This document shows, piece by piece, positions 43,266-52,187 of a stretch of 64,000 bases of DNA. Positions within the stretch are counted from its first letter, which is position 1, and every line of letters starts with the position of its first letter. A program made the translations under genes and the position numbers. The notes under the pieces were generated by a model, which did no database searches, was not told the DNA's origin, and saw only the letters and a list, made by a program, of their open reading frames with translations. Location: the NCBI GenBank assembly GCA_963798455.1, contig CAWCTD010000003.1:1612001-1676000 (forward strand). The letters are read 5' to 3'. Origin of the DNA: CAWCTD01 sp963798455 (lineage in GTDB: Bacteria > Acidobacteriota > Terriglobia > Bryobacterales > Bryobacteraceae).

Positions 43266-44828
43266 ATGATCACGTTTCGAAGCACGCTGCTGTTTCTGGC
43301 AGCGGTCGCTACGGTTTGGGCACAGCTCCCCACGCCCGATCAGCAACCGGATACCCAGACCATGGTCGCGCCGTTGCGGACCCTGCTTCGTGAGTCCCCG
43401 GCTGCCGAGTCTGTGAAGGCACAAGTCTCCGAATTACTTGGGCAAGCCGCCACGCTCCAGAACGCCGGGCAGGTCGGCGAAATGCGGCGCGTGCTCGCCC
43501 GCGCCATCACGCTTTTGAAGGACCAGTCTTGGGGACCGGCACAGGAGTTCGCCTGGTCGCTCGCCCTCCGGCCCGACCGCCTGGTCACCGAGCCCGCCGC
43601 GCCGCTGATTGTCCGGCTTTCGCAGTTCTACTCCTGCCCTTACAAGCCGGCCGGCACCCTCGAACTGCGCGCCTCGCTGGGCAGCGCCGACTCCGGGAAC
43701 GAGCTGGTGCGGAAGCTCGGTGTGTACCCGATCTCGACACGCGACTGGATCGACCAGCCTTTCGGCTTTGGCGCAAATCTGGAGGGGGTCGCCGAGGGTG
43801 CCTATCAGCTCACGGCGGAGTTGCTGGACGGTGGCGCGGTGGTGGCCACGGTGGCATCGCCGCTCTATCTGGTGCGGGGGATTCTGTCGGACCGCGCGCG
43901 CATCGAGGAGCGCCTGGCTCGCATTCCAGGGCACGAGAGCACGAAGGCGAGCATCCGTAATCCGTACGTGCTGGCGGAAACGGTTAACATCGGCCGCCGC
44001 CGTCTGAATCAGGCCGACTTCGGAATTCCATTCACTCCGCAGCCGGTGGTGTACGACTTTCAGGCGGGCGTGAAACAGTCAGCGGAATTACTGAAAGCGC
44101 TGATAGCCGGCCATGATCCGTTGTGGCGGGCCAAGGGCGACCATGAACGCCACTACTGGTTCGAACAGGCGCAGGAGATGATGCCCTATCGTATTTACGT
44201 GCCGGAGAAGTGGGACGGCCGTTCCAAATTGCCGATGGTCTTCATCTTGCACGGCGCCACCCGCGACGACAACTTTTACTTCGACCGCGACGGCCATATC
44301 TTGACGAGGCTGGCCGAGCAGCACGGCTATCTGGTGGTTTGTCCTCTCGGTTACCGGCCGACGGGTGGCTGGGGCGCCAGCACCATGTCGAGCCGAGGAG
44401 GAATGGACGCAACCCGGTTACGCCAGACACAGTGGAGCGAGCAGGACGCTCTCAACGTCTACGACTTGGTTACGAAGGAGTACCCAATCGACACTTCGCG
44501 CGTTTACCTGTTCGGCCACTCCATGGGAGGCGGCGGCGCTTGGTACTTCGGCCAGAAATTCCGCGAGCGGTGGGCGGCGGTAGCCGCCAGCGCGGCCGCG
44601 ATCACACCGGAAGTTATCCCGTATGAGAGGTTCAAAGACATGCCGCTGATGGTGGTGGTGGGAGACAAGGACCCGTTGGCAGCGGGTGTCCGCGCCACTA
44701 TCAAGTATGCAAGGGAGCATGGACTCAACCCCGAATATGTGGAAGTCCCGGGAGCGACGCACGAAACCATAGTCGCGCTGATTGAGCCGAGGGTCTTCGA
44801 CTTCTTCGACCGGCACGTGAGAAAGTAG
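43266..44828 (+). CDS. Secreted alpha/beta-hydrolase (esterase/PHB depolymerase-like)
   Basis: A 520-residue exported hydrolase. A signal peptide (MITFRSTLLFLAAVATVWAQ) is followed by a helical/beta N-terminal half of unknown function (to about 290) and an esterase domain: MPYRIYVPEKWDGRSKLPMV, FILHGATRDDNFYFD, the nucleophile elbow LFGHSMGGGGAW, the probable acid loop VVVGDKDPLAAG and the histidine region VPGATHETIVALIEP. This resembles polyhydroxybutyrate-depolymerase or feruloyl-esterase proteins, so cleavage of ester bonds outside the cell is likely. GGAGG is 8 bases before the ATG. It converges with the second ADOP gene. Confidence 0.85.
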   Translation: MITFRSTLLFLAAVATVWAQLPTPDQQPDTQTMVAPLRTLLRESPAAESVKAQVSELLGQAATLQNAGQVGEMRRVLARAITLLKDQSWGPAQEFAWSLALRPDRLVTEPAAPLIVRLSQFYSCPYKPAGTLELRASLGSADSGNELVRKLGVYPISTRDWIDQPFGFGANLEGVAEGAYQLTAELLDGGAVVATVASPLYLVRGILSDRARIEERLARIPGHESTKASIRNPYVLAETVNIGRRRLNQADFGIPFTPQPVVYDFQAGVKQSAELLKALIAGHDPLWRAKGDHERHYWFEQAQEMMPYRIYVPEKWDGRSKLPMVFILHGATRDDNFYFDRDGHILTRLAEQHGYLVVCPLGYRPTGGWGASTMSSRGGMDATRLRQTQWSEQDALNVYDLVTKEYPIDTSRVYLFGHSMGGGGAWYFGQKFRERWAAVAASAAAITPEVIPYERFKDMPLMVVVGDKDPLAAGVRATIKYAREHGLNPEYVEVPGATHETIVALIEPRVFDFFDRHVRK

Positions 44829-44850
44829 TGCGGCGCGTGGCTCCGCGCCG

Positions 44851-47478
44851 CTACTCGAAACGCAGAGCCACGACAGGGTCGACGCGGGTGGCGCGGCGCG
44901 CGGGGATGAGTGCGGCCACGAGCGCCACGAGGGCGAGCAGCAGGGCGACCGCCGCGAAGGTCCACGGGTCGGTCGGCTTCACCTGGAACAGAAGGCTGGT
45001 GAGCAGCCGGGTCAGCGCGAATGCGCCCGCAAGCCCGGCCAGCAGGCCGGCGCCGGTCCACAGAATGCCTCTGACGAGGACCAGCCGGAGTACGTCGCCG
45101 CGGCCGGCGCCGAGCGCCATGCGGATGCCCATATCCTGCGTGCTTTGAGCCACGGAATAGGACATGACACCGTAAATGCCCAGGGCTGACAACACGAGGG
45201 CCAGCCCGGCGAAGACGGCCATAAGCCCGGTCTGCGCCCGCGGGTGCGACATCGAGTCGAGCGCAATCTGGTCCATGGTCTTGACGGCGGTGACAGGCGT
45301 GTCACGGTCGATCCCGGCAACCACGCTGCGCACGATTTGAGTCAAGCTCGCCGGGTCGCCGGTGGTCAGCAGGACCAGTGCGCCGTTGACTTGCGGACTC
45401 TGCGTGAAGGGAAGGTATAGCAGGGGTACGGTTGGAGCCTCCGGGCCGCCGAACTTAACGTCCCCAACGACGCCGACAATCTCCCAAGGAGTCCGGAGAA
45501 TCAGACGAACGCCGAGGGGCTCCTGTTTCGCCAGATACATGTCCACGAAGGTCTGGTTCACGACGGCCACCGGCGGCGCATTCTCGTCATCGCGCTCGGT
45601 GAAGAAACGTCCTTTACGCAGGCCGATTCCAACGGTCCGGAAGTAATCCTGGCTGACCCTCTCCAAGCCGGCGGCGAGCAAATGGCCGGGGGGAGGCGGC
45701 GGCTGTCCGGCAATCTGGAATGCCGTGGCGTCCGGCGTCTCCCACGGCGCCCGGCCCATGGAGATGCTTGCGGCTCGGACGCCTGGAATGGAGGCGGCTC
45801 GATCCAGTACCTGGCGGTAAAACTCGCGGATGGGCGCAGGGCCGGGGTATCGACTGGCGGCCATGGCCAGGCGCATCGTCAGCAGGTGATCCCTACGGAA
45901 ACCGAGATCGACGGCCTGCAATGCGGCCAGGCTGCGAATCATCAGGCCGGAGCTGGTCAGAAGCACCAGGGACAGGGCGACCTCTGCCACCACGAGCACG
46001 CCGCGGGCGCGGGTGTGAGTGGGGGAGCCCTTCGACCCGCGGCCACCGTCCTTCAATGCGTCCTGAACGTCGAAGCGGGAGGCGCGCCATGCCGGGAAGA
46101 TGCCGAAGAACACGCCAGTGAGGATCGAGAGCGCCAAAGTGAAGACCAACACCCGCGAATCCACGGCGATCTCCGGACGACCCTGAAGCAGGGTGGGAGA
46201 CACCAAAGAGGGCACGGCCCTTACCGCCGCAAAGGCCAGCAGCAAGCCAAGCAAACCGCCCGCCATCGCCAGCAGCACGCTTTCGGTAAGCAACTGCCTG
46301 GCCAGCCGCGCACGGCCCGCCCCGAGCGCCGCCCGCACAGCCAACTCGCGCCGCCGTGCGGAGGCCCTGGCCAGGAGCAGATTGGCTACGTTGGCGCAGG
46401 CGATCAGCAGAACGAAGCCGACCGCCGCGAGCAGCACCAGAAGCCGCTGCCGCTCCGTTTGTGCGACGTATGCGTCCTTGAGCGGTGCGACGCGCGCGGT
46501 CCACGCCTGCTTCGACTTCAGGTCCGGCGGATGAACGCTCGCCGCGATGCTGTCTGCTTGCGCCTGGGCCTGGAAGAGGGACATGCCGGGCTTAAGCCGG
46601 GCCACCGCGGAAATGAAGTACGTGCTCCTGTTACCGCCGGCCCGCGAGAGCCCCACAGGCAACCACATTTCGGGGCCGTAGAAGAACCGGAAGTTCGCAG
46701 GCATGACGCCGATCACGGTGCAGTCTTTGCCGTCCACCATCACGGACCTGCCGGCCACGCGCGGGTCCCCGCCGAACCGGCGCTGCCAGAGGGCGTAGCC
46801 GATCACCGCAACTCTCGGCGCGCCGGGAAGATCTTCGGCGGCAGCGAAAGTCCGCCCCAGCGCGGGCCGCGCACCGAGGGTTTCGAAGAAGTCCCAGGAG
46901 ACAAGCATGCCGTCAACCCGCTCCGGCAGATCCTTGGCTCCCGAGAGGTTGAATCCGCGGTTGGCCCAGCCGGCGAGGTGCTCAAATGTCCGGTTCTCGT
47001 CGCGCCAGTCCATCAGACTGCCCGCCGAGAAACCGCCCATGCCCTTACTGTTGGGCATGAGTTCCCCGACCGTCACCAGCCGGCTGGGGTCGGAATAGGG
47101 AAGAGGCCGGATAAGAATGGAGTCCACGACACTGAACATGGCCGTGTTGGCTCCGATGCCAAGCGCGAGAGTCAACACGACGATCGCCGTGAAGCCCGGG
47201 CACTTTCGCATCACCCGGAGCGCGTATTGCGCGTCCCTGGCGGCGTTCTCCAGAAAAGGCAGGCCGCGCTGATCCCGATAGCTCTCCTTGGCCGCCTCCA
47301 CACCGCCGAACTGCAGCAGGGCTTGCCGCCTTGCCTCCTGGGGGGACAGGCCGAGCTTGAGGTTGTCTTCGGTTTGCATCTCAATGTGCGCCTTGATCTC
47401 GCCAGCCAGATCGGCCTCACGACGGCCGCCTGCGAGCGTGCCGGACAGCCGGTTCCACAGGCGATAGAGCGGTCTCAT
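44851..47478 (-). CDS. ADOP-family ABC permease with N-terminal prefix domain
   Basis: An 875-residue double permease. The first 90 residues form the ADOP prefix domain (READLAGEIKAHIEMQTEDN, LSPQEARRQALLQFGGVE), followed by two MacB_PCD-FtsX units: ALRVMRKCPGFTAIVVLTLA with LGIGANTAMFSVVDSILIRP, FtsX at ANLLLARASARRRELAVRAA, and the second ending AQSTQDMGIRMALGAG and ATRVDPVVALRFE. No ATPase domain. Its ATG overlaps the PadR stop as ATGA (47475-47478), so it is translationally coupled to its putative repressor, the usual arrangement for ADOP systems. Confidence 0.92.
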   Translation of the reverse strand: MRPLYRLWNRLSGTLAGGRREADLAGEIKAHIEMQTEDNLKLGLSPQEARRQALLQFGGVEAAKESYRDQRGLPFLENAARDAQYALRVMRKCPGFTAIVVLTLALGIGANTAMFSVVDSILIRPLPYSDPSRLVTVGELMPNSKGMGGFSAGSLMDWRDENRTFEHLAGWANRGFNLSGAKDLPERVDGMLVSWDFFETLGARPALGRTFAAAEDLPGAPRVAVIGYALWQRRFGGDPRVAGRSVMVDGKDCTVIGVMPANFRFFYGPEMWLPVGLSRAGGNRSTYFISAVARLKPGMSLFQAQAQADSIAASVHPPDLKSKQAWTARVAPLKDAYVAQTERQRLLVLLAAVGFVLLIACANVANLLLARASARRRELAVRAALGAGRARLARQLLTESVLLAMAGGLLGLLLAFAAVRAVPSLVSPTLLQGRPEIAVDSRVLVFTLALSILTGVFFGIFPAWRASRFDVQDALKDGGRGSKGSPTHTRARGVLVVAEVALSLVLLTSSGLMIRSLAALQAVDLGFRRDHLLTMRLAMAASRYPGPAPIREFYRQVLDRAASIPGVRAASISMGRAPWETPDATAFQIAGQPPPPPGHLLAAGLERVSQDYFRTVGIGLRKGRFFTERDDENAPPVAVVNQTFVDMYLAKQEPLGVRLILRTPWEIVGVVGDVKFGGPEAPTVPLLYLPFTQSPQVNGALVLLTTGDPASLTQIVRSVVAGIDRDTPVTAVKTMDQIALDSMSHPRAQTGLMAVFAGLALVLSALGIYGVMSYSVAQSTQDMGIRMALGAGRGDVLRLVLVRGILWTGAGLLAGLAGAFALTRLLTSLLFQVKPTDPWTFAAVALLLALVALVAALIPARRATRVDPVVALRFE

Positions 47479-47819
47479 CGCGTCTCCTCCGGCACCGCGA
47501 AGAACCGGTCGATGATTCCGGCGGTCTGGCGCCACTGGCGCGTCTCGGCCTCCAACTGCCTCCGGCCCGCCCTGGTGAGGCGATAGTACTTCGCCTTGCG
47601 GTTGTTGTCCGACACGCCCCACTCCGAGGCGATGGAACCCTCCTGCTCCAGTCTGAGGAGCACCGGGTAAAGGGTGCCGTGGTTGATGGACAGCAGGTCT
47701 CGGCTGGTCTGTTCAATGCGGCGGGCGATCCCATAGCCGTGCTGAGGCCCCAGGCTTTCGAGGGTCTTCAGAACCATCAAGGCCAGGGTGCCTTGCAAGA
47801 TTTCGGTTCTTTCCTTCAT
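47475..47819 (-). CDS. PadR-family transcriptional regulator
   Basis: A 114-residue winged-helix repressor. KERTEILQGTLALMVLKTLE and GPQHGYGIARRIEQTS form the first helices, INHGTLYPVLLRLEQEGSIA the recognition helix and WGVSDNNRKAKYYRLTRAGRRQL the wing and dimerisation start; all are diagnostic of the short PadR-like group. AGGAG is 4 bases before the ATG. The gene is coupled to the ADOP gene. A perfect spaced inverted repeat over its promoter is a probable autoregulatory operator. Confidence 0.92.
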   Translation of the reverse strand: MKERTEILQGTLALMVLKTLESLGPQHGYGIARRIEQTSRDLLSINHGTLYPVLLRLEQEGSIASEWGVSDNNRKAKYYRLTRAGRRQLEAETRQWRQTAGIIDRFFAVPEETR

Positions 47820-47833
47820 GCTTCTCCTGTTGG

Positions 47834-47869
47834 TTTCCCACACCAGTATGACAGCACTCCTGTGGGAAA
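47834..47869 (-). promoter_or_regulatory. Candidate PadR operator and promoter
   Basis: TTTCCCACA (47834-47842) and its exact complement TGTGGGAAA (47861-47869) are 18 bases apart. On the minus strand a promoter TTGCTT-17-CATACT (47873-47868 and 47850-47845) lies inside this pair, with the expected start in the proximal arm. Binding of a PadR dimer here would block transcription of padR and the ADOP gene. The arms do not match the classic ATGT/ACAT PadR box. Confidence 0.55.
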
Positions 47870-47889
47870 GCAATAGGGAAAGGAACGGG

Positions 47890-48351
47890 TCAGGCGCTGG
47901 GCAAGAAGTAGTCCGCGGCCTTGTCCAGTTCCCAGGCAAGATGGTTGATGTAGAACAGCAGGGCCGTCTCGGGCAGTTTGCCGTGGAACTGGTCGTAGAC
48001 GCGCTGCTGCCAGCCAGAGGTGAGATGGGCGGAGGCGTCCAGGTCCTTGGCGAAGAAGCCGTTCTCGTTGGGAATCCCCAGGAAGTCCAGGACCGCGAGG
48101 ATCAGGTCGAGGTGCGAGAGCAAAATGACCTGCGCCAGATCCTTGGCGAACTCTTCATCCTTCTCCGCCAGGCGCGCCCAGAAGCGGGGGATGGCGTGAC
48201 GCAGGGATTCGGTATTCAATTTGTGGAGACGCGCCCGGGCCTTGAAGGACTCGTACATCTGATACGTCCTGAGCTTGCCCATGGAAACGCCGCGCACGAA
48301 CGAGGCGAAGTTCTCTTCGCCCAGTTTCAGGAAAACCTCTGAAAGCAGCAT
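47890..48351 (-). CDS. Conserved protein of unknown function
   Basis: A 153-residue soluble, mostly helical protein (LLSEVFLKLGEENFASFVRG, ARLHKLNTESLRHAIPRFWA, EEFAKDLAQVILLSHLDLIL, ALLFYINHLAWELDKAADYF). No motif or signal peptide is recognised. The ATG at 48351 is divergent from purA with 56 bases between the starts. It may belong to a lineage-specific family; nothing in the sequence shows its job. Confidence 0.65.
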   Translation of the reverse strand: MLLSEVFLKLGEENFASFVRGVSMGKLRTYQMYESFKARARLHKLNTESLRHAIPRFWARLAEKDEEFAKDLAQVILLSHLDLILAVLDFLGIPNENGFFAKDLDASAHLTSGWQQRVYDQFHGKLPETALLFYINHLAWELDKAADYFLPSA

Positions 48352-48407
48352 CAGGGCCAGCGTAACACACTGCCTGCGCTACAATGAGAGTTTTTGAGTT
48401 CACGGAT

Positions 48408-49712
48408 ATGAGCAATCTGGTTGTGCTGGGCGCGCAGTGGGGCGACGAGGGCAAGGGAAAGATCGTCGATTTGTTCTCGGAGCGCTTTGACGTTGTCGCA
48501 CGCTATCAGGGTGGCCACAACGCCGGCCACACGGTGCGAATTGGAGACAAGAAGTTCATTCTTAAGCTGATCCCGTCGGGGATTCTGCGGCCGGGGGTCA
48601 AGGCCGTCATCGGCAACGGCCTGGTACTGGACCCGGCGGCACTGCTCGCCGAGATCGACGCCCTGGAATCCAGTGGCGTGGACGTCCGGGGCCAGCTCGC
48701 CATCAGCAACCGCGCGCACGTCATCTTTCCGTTTCACCGCATGGTGGAGAAGATCTCGGAGAGCCGCAAGGACAGAGTGGCCATCGGCACCACCTCGCGC
48801 GGGATCGGGCCGTGCTACGAGGACAAGATCGCCCGGCGGGGCATTCGCCTGGCCGATCTGATCGAGAACAACGGCTTCTCCCCGTTGTACGACGCAATGG
48901 CGGAGGACAAGCAGACCCTGTCGTGCGCGTTCCACGTTCAGGAGCCCTTCGATTTCGCGGCGATCAAAGAGGAATACCGGCGGTTCGCCGATCGCCTCCG
49001 GCCCATGGTCCGCGACACGGCGGCGCTCCTCAATCGCGCCATCGCCGCGGGCCAGCGCGTGCTCTTCGAGGGCGCCCAGGGCACCATGCTGGACGTCGAT
49101 CACGGCTCTTACCCGTTCGTCACCTCCTCCAGCGCCACGGCTGGCGGGGTCTCCACGGGGACGGGCGTGCCGCCCACCAGCATCGACGGCGTGATCGGCG
49201 TCTCGAAGGCCTACATCACGCGCGTGGGCGCGGGGCCATTCCCGAGCGAAGCGCTGGACGCCTTCGGCGACGAGCTTCGCAAGGCCGGCAACGAATACGG
49301 CTCCGTCACGGGGCGTCCCCGGCGCTGCGGCTGGTTCGACGTGCCGCTGCTCAAGTACACTTCCATGCTCAACGGCTTCGCCAGTCTGGCGGTGACCAAG
49401 CTGGACGTGCTGGACCAGATGGAAGAGATCCCGGTCTCGATGTCCTACCGGATCGGCGGCCAGGAGATCTCCGAGATCCCGGCGACTTCGGAGGGGATGA
49501 GCGCACTCGAGCCCGTGTACCAGAAGCGGCCTGGCTGGTGCACATCCACGGAGGGCGTCACGCGCTACGAGGAGCTCCCGCAGCGGGCGCGCGACTATCT
49601 GGAGTTCCTGGAGGCGAGCGTGGGGGTCGAAATCGGCTGCATCTCGACCGGACCGGAGCGCCACCAGACTATTCTTAAGCCCGGCTCGAAGCTGGCCAAG
49701 CTGCTGGGCTGA
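48408..49712 (+). CDS. purA: Adenylosuccinate synthase
   Basis: A 434-residue enzyme that joins IMP and aspartate with GTP to give adenylosuccinate, the first committed step to AMP. Diagnostic blocks are VVLGAQWGDEGKGKIVDLFS (GTP/IMP site with catalytic Asp), YQGGHNAGHTV (catalytic His), GTTSRGIGPCYEDK, FEGAQGTMLDVDHGSYPFVT and TGRPRRCGWFD, and EISEIPATSEGM. The ATG at 48408 matches family starts; an earlier ATG (48384) overlaps a TACAAT -10-like element and is unlikely. It converges on the next gene with 4 bases between stops. Confidence 0.97.
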   Translation: MSNLVVLGAQWGDEGKGKIVDLFSERFDVVARYQGGHNAGHTVRIGDKKFILKLIPSGILRPGVKAVIGNGLVLDPAALLAEIDALESSGVDVRGQLAISNRAHVIFPFHRMVEKISESRKDRVAIGTTSRGIGPCYEDKIARRGIRLADLIENNGFSPLYDAMAEDKQTLSCAFHVQEPFDFAAIKEEYRRFADRLRPMVRDTAALLNRAIAAGQRVLFEGAQGTMLDVDHGSYPFVTSSSATAGGVSTGTGVPPTSIDGVIGVSKAYITRVGAGPFPSEALDAFGDELRKAGNEYGSVTGRPRRCGWFDVPLLKYTSMLNGFASLAVTKLDVLDQMEEIPVSMSYRIGGQEISEIPATSEGMSALEPVYQKRPGWCTSTEGVTRYEELPQRARDYLEFLEASVGVEIGCISTGPERHQTILKPGSKLAKLLG

Positions 49713-49716
49713 CGGC

Positions 49717-51477
49717 CTACCGTGGCGCCCGCGCCAGCTCCACGGCGGTTCTCCACCCGCCGGCGCGCTGGATGCCGGGGACAAAAAAACCGCTCAGGAA
49801 ATCTTCATCGGAACCGGTGAACCCGGCACTCCCCGCCGAGAGCCCGACTTCCACGGGCGCCACCGCGGCGGCGAACGTGCACCACACGGCCGCCTTGCCC
49901 AAGCCGGCCAGTTCGAGGGCGCCGGGGTGCCGTTGCCGCAGGAAGGCCAGCGCGGTTAGGATGTCTTGCACGCGATTGGCGTCGTCGGTCAGGTTGAACG
50001 TCAGGAAGTGCTGCGCCGAGCGGTCGCGGGGGACCACGGCCGAGCCGGTCTGGAAGGCGTCGATGAGGAGCACGGGCCTGCCCGCGGCGCGCAGTTTCCT
50101 GACATCCGGGGCCTGGACGGCGGCCTCGGCTCCTTCGCCGTGGACCACCAGAACCGCCTCCCCTTTGCCATCGAAGTACAGCCCCGGCACACGGTCGCCT
50201 TTCCCGAGGCGGCTCAGTACGGCCTTTTCCCCCTGGAGATCGGAAAGCACCCGGGCCGGCCATTCCACGCCCAGCACAAGCCGAAGGCGCTCCCGTCGCG
50301 CGGCGGGGTCCGTGATACTCTCGGCCTGGCGCCGAGAAGCGCCCTTCCACGACTCGAACAAACCTTCATAGGTGAGCGCGCCGGCCGGCAACGTGCGGTT
50401 TTCGAGAGCCAGCATGTCCGCCAGCGGCTCAACCTGGACCGAGCCTTCCTTGACTGCCTGGTCGGCTGGCCAGCCCTGAAGAAGCCTTCCGAAAAAACTG
50501 TACACGGCTTCGCGGCTTGCTTGGTTGTAGTTGTGTCCGGCGTCGAAGTGGGCGCCCTCGAGATTGCCGGGCTTTCCGTATAGCTCATAAATTCGGCGGA
50601 TGGCCGGCAATTCTTCGCGCGGGACGTCCTTGGTCCAGTCGCCGGTGGCCGAGACCACGACCATCGGACGGGGAGCCGCCAGGCTCGCAAATTCCACGTT
50701 GAAACTGCCCACGCGGAGACCGGGCGCGTTCTCGCAGACGCAGCCGCCCTGCATGCTGGCGGAGATCATGCACACCGGCGCGGACGCGGCGATGCGGTCG
50801 TCCACGGCAGCCAGCAGGAAGGCCTGCGTGGCGCCGCCCGACGCTCCTGTAACCAAGATCCGTTTCGGGTCTACTTCTTTCAGTGACTCCAGGAAGTCCG
50901 CTGCGCGGATCGAGTTCCAAAGTTGCAGGCCCAGGGGACTGAACGACCAAAGCTGCTCGCGCTCGCCTCCGAAGGTGTGCGGCGTCTGGAGGGTGTCGTT
51001 GTAACCCACCATGTCGTACGCCAGCACGACATAGCCTTGCCGCGCCAGGCTGATGGCGAGTGCGGGGCCGGAAGCCTGCGGTTGGTGTTCCAGGCGCCCG
51101 TAGACGAAATGGCCGTGGGGATTGAGCACCGCGGGGACTCGGCCCGAACGCTTCAGCGGGCGGTACAGATTGCCGCCCAGGTAGTAGCCGGGCCAAGTCT
51201 CCAGGAGCACCTTCTCGATCGCATAGTCCTGCCGCTCGATGCGGCCGAACACCTCGGACTTCAGGGGGCTCCTCTCAGGCAACGGGAGAAGGCCGGCCGC
51301 GGAAAGGATCTGCTTGCGCAGGGACAGGCGGCGGGCCTCCCACTCGGCCAAACTTGCATAGGCCGGCATCGAAAAATGCGTATTGGTGCCCGGGATGTCG
51401 GTATTGCGCAAATCCTGCGTGGGAATCTGGGCAAGTACCGCGCAGCAGAAAGTCAGGCAGAAGCACAGCGACCGCAT
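49717..51477 (-). CDS. Secreted alpha/beta-hydrolase (acetyl-xylan esterase-like)
   Basis: A 586-residue exported protein. A signal peptide (RSLCFCLTFCCAVLAQIP) precedes an alpha/beta-hydrolase domain with YYLGGNLYRPLKRSGRVPAV, NPHGHFVYGRLEHQ, VVLAYDMVGYNDT and the nucleophile motif ILVTGASGGATQAFLLAA; the histidine is probably in HFDAGHNYNQASREAVY. A C-terminal region (about 390-586) appears to be a second, degenerate hydrolase-like domain. Members of this group are found near carbohydrate-degrading genes. The start at 51477 is only a few bases downstream of the predicted transcription start, so the mRNA may be nearly leaderless. Confidence 0.8.
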   Translation of the reverse strand: MRSLCFCLTFCCAVLAQIPTQDLRNTDIPGTNTHFSMPAYASLAEWEARRLSLRKQILSAAGLLPLPERSPLKSEVFGRIERQDYAIEKVLLETWPGYYLGGNLYRPLKRSGRVPAVLNPHGHFVYGRLEHQPQASGPALAISLARQGYVVLAYDMVGYNDTLQTPHTFGGEREQLWSFSPLGLQLWNSIRAADFLESLKEVDPKRILVTGASGGATQAFLLAAVDDRIAASAPVCMISASMQGGCVCENAPGLRVGSFNVEFASLAAPRPMVVVSATGDWTKDVPREELPAIRRIYELYGKPGNLEGAHFDAGHNYNQASREAVYSFFGRLLQGWPADQAVKEGSVQVEPLADMLALENRTLPAGALTYEGLFESWKGASRRQAESITDPAARRERLRLVLGVEWPARVLSDLQGEKAVLSRLGKGDRVPGLYFDGKGEAVLVVHGEGAEAAVQAPDVRKLRAAGRPVLLIDAFQTGSAVVPRDRSAQHFLTFNLTDDANRVQDILTALAFLRQRHPGALELAGLGKAAVWCTFAAAVAPVEVGLSAGSAGFTGSDEDFLSGFFVPGIQRAGGWRTAVELARAPR

Positions 51478-51486
51478 GGAAATAGC

Positions 51487-51494
51487 ATTATACT
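51487..51494. promoter_or_regulatory. Symmetric divergent -10 element
   Basis: ATTATACT reads TATAAT on the minus strand (51492-51487), 10 bases before the hydrolase ATG at 51477, and TATACT on the plus strand (51489-51494), 26 bases before the ATG of the small protein gene at 51520. The two hexamers share four bases, so one site could serve both genes. No good -35 is visible on either side. Confidence 0.55.
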
Positions 51495-51519
51495 GTTGTG
51501 TTACTCGCGCCGCGCGAAC

Positions 51520-51780
51520 ATGAACCCTCAGGAAGTCAGTCCGGAAGAGATGCTTGCTCAGTTCAACCGTCTGATACGCGAGATGCTGAGGGGGCAGATC
51601 AACCGCAACACCTTCCGGCCGTGGGAGGTGGAGTTGCTTCTGGATGTTGAGAACTGCGGTCTGCGAGATTCCTCCCGGGATAGCACCTTGCGCCGCTACC
51701 AAAAAGCCGTGCAACGCCAACTGGAGCGGGGCGCGGACAAGCCGATGAAGCTTTCCGAGTTCCTGGGCCGCAAGCCCTAA
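51520..51780 (+). CDS. Small conserved protein of unknown function
   Basis: An 86-residue soluble protein beginning MNPQEVSPEEMLAQFNRLI. The middle contains RPWEVELLLDVENCGLRDSS followed by a basic helix (RRYQKAVQRQLERG) and a KLSEFLG end. No family is recognised with confidence. Its own -10 element lies 26 bases upstream and the YggX gene follows 49 bases after its stop on the same strand. Confidence 0.65.
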   Translation: MNPQEVSPEEMLAQFNRLIREMLRGQINRNTFRPWEVELLLDVENCGLRDSSRDSTLRRYQKAVQRQLERGADKPMKLSEFLGRKP

Positions 51781-51829
51781 CCTGCGCTATCCTGTACGAG
51801 TAGCTTCAAATCAGGAGTGGGAGTTCTGC

Positions 51830-52159
51830 ATGGGTAGCGGTGATGGGTCTCACAGCCGGGAGGGCGCGGCCAAGCCAGCCCCCAGGAAGGTATTCTGCGT
51901 CAAGTTCCAGCGGGAGCTGGAGGGTTTGGATGAGCCGCCCTTCGATAATCATCCGCTCGGCCAGCGCATCTACGAGAATGTGTCCAAACAGGCCTGGAGG
52001 CTGTGGGTCGACCAGATGAAGATGATCATGAACGAATACCGCCTGAACCTGGGGAACCGCGAGGCCCAGGAATTCCTCTTGAAACAGATGGAGGAGTACT
52101 TCTTCGGGGAGGGCGCGGCGTTCCCTCCGGACTACGTCCCGCCCGGGTCGGGACACTGA
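51830..52159 (+). CDS. YggX-family Fe(II)-trafficking / oxidative damage protection protein
   Basis: A 109-residue protein. After about 18 extra N-terminal residues, KVFCVKFQRELEGLDEPP, LGQRIYENVSKQAWRLWVDQ, KMIMNEYRLNL and LLKQMEEYFFGEG match the YggX family, including the conserved cysteine near the N-terminus of the domain. YggX proteins protect iron-sulfur clusters and help move ferrous iron under oxidative stress. AGGAG lies upstream of the ATG. The dispersed palindromic repeat begins 29 bases after the stop. Confidence 0.87.
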   Translation: MGSGDGSHSREGAAKPAPRKVFCVKFQRELEGLDEPPFDNHPLGQRIYENVSKQAWRLWVDQMKMIMNEYRLNLGNREAQEFLLKQMEEYFFGEGAAFPPDYVPPGSGH

Positions 52160-52187
52160 TGCTCGCCAGGCGCCGCCCGGGCTCTAA

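Noticed and set aside
48384..48410. The earlier ATG at 48384 as the purA start
   Set aside because: It overlaps a TACAAT -10-like hexamer, and the added residues are absent from the conserved PurA N-terminus, which begins at the ATG at 48408.
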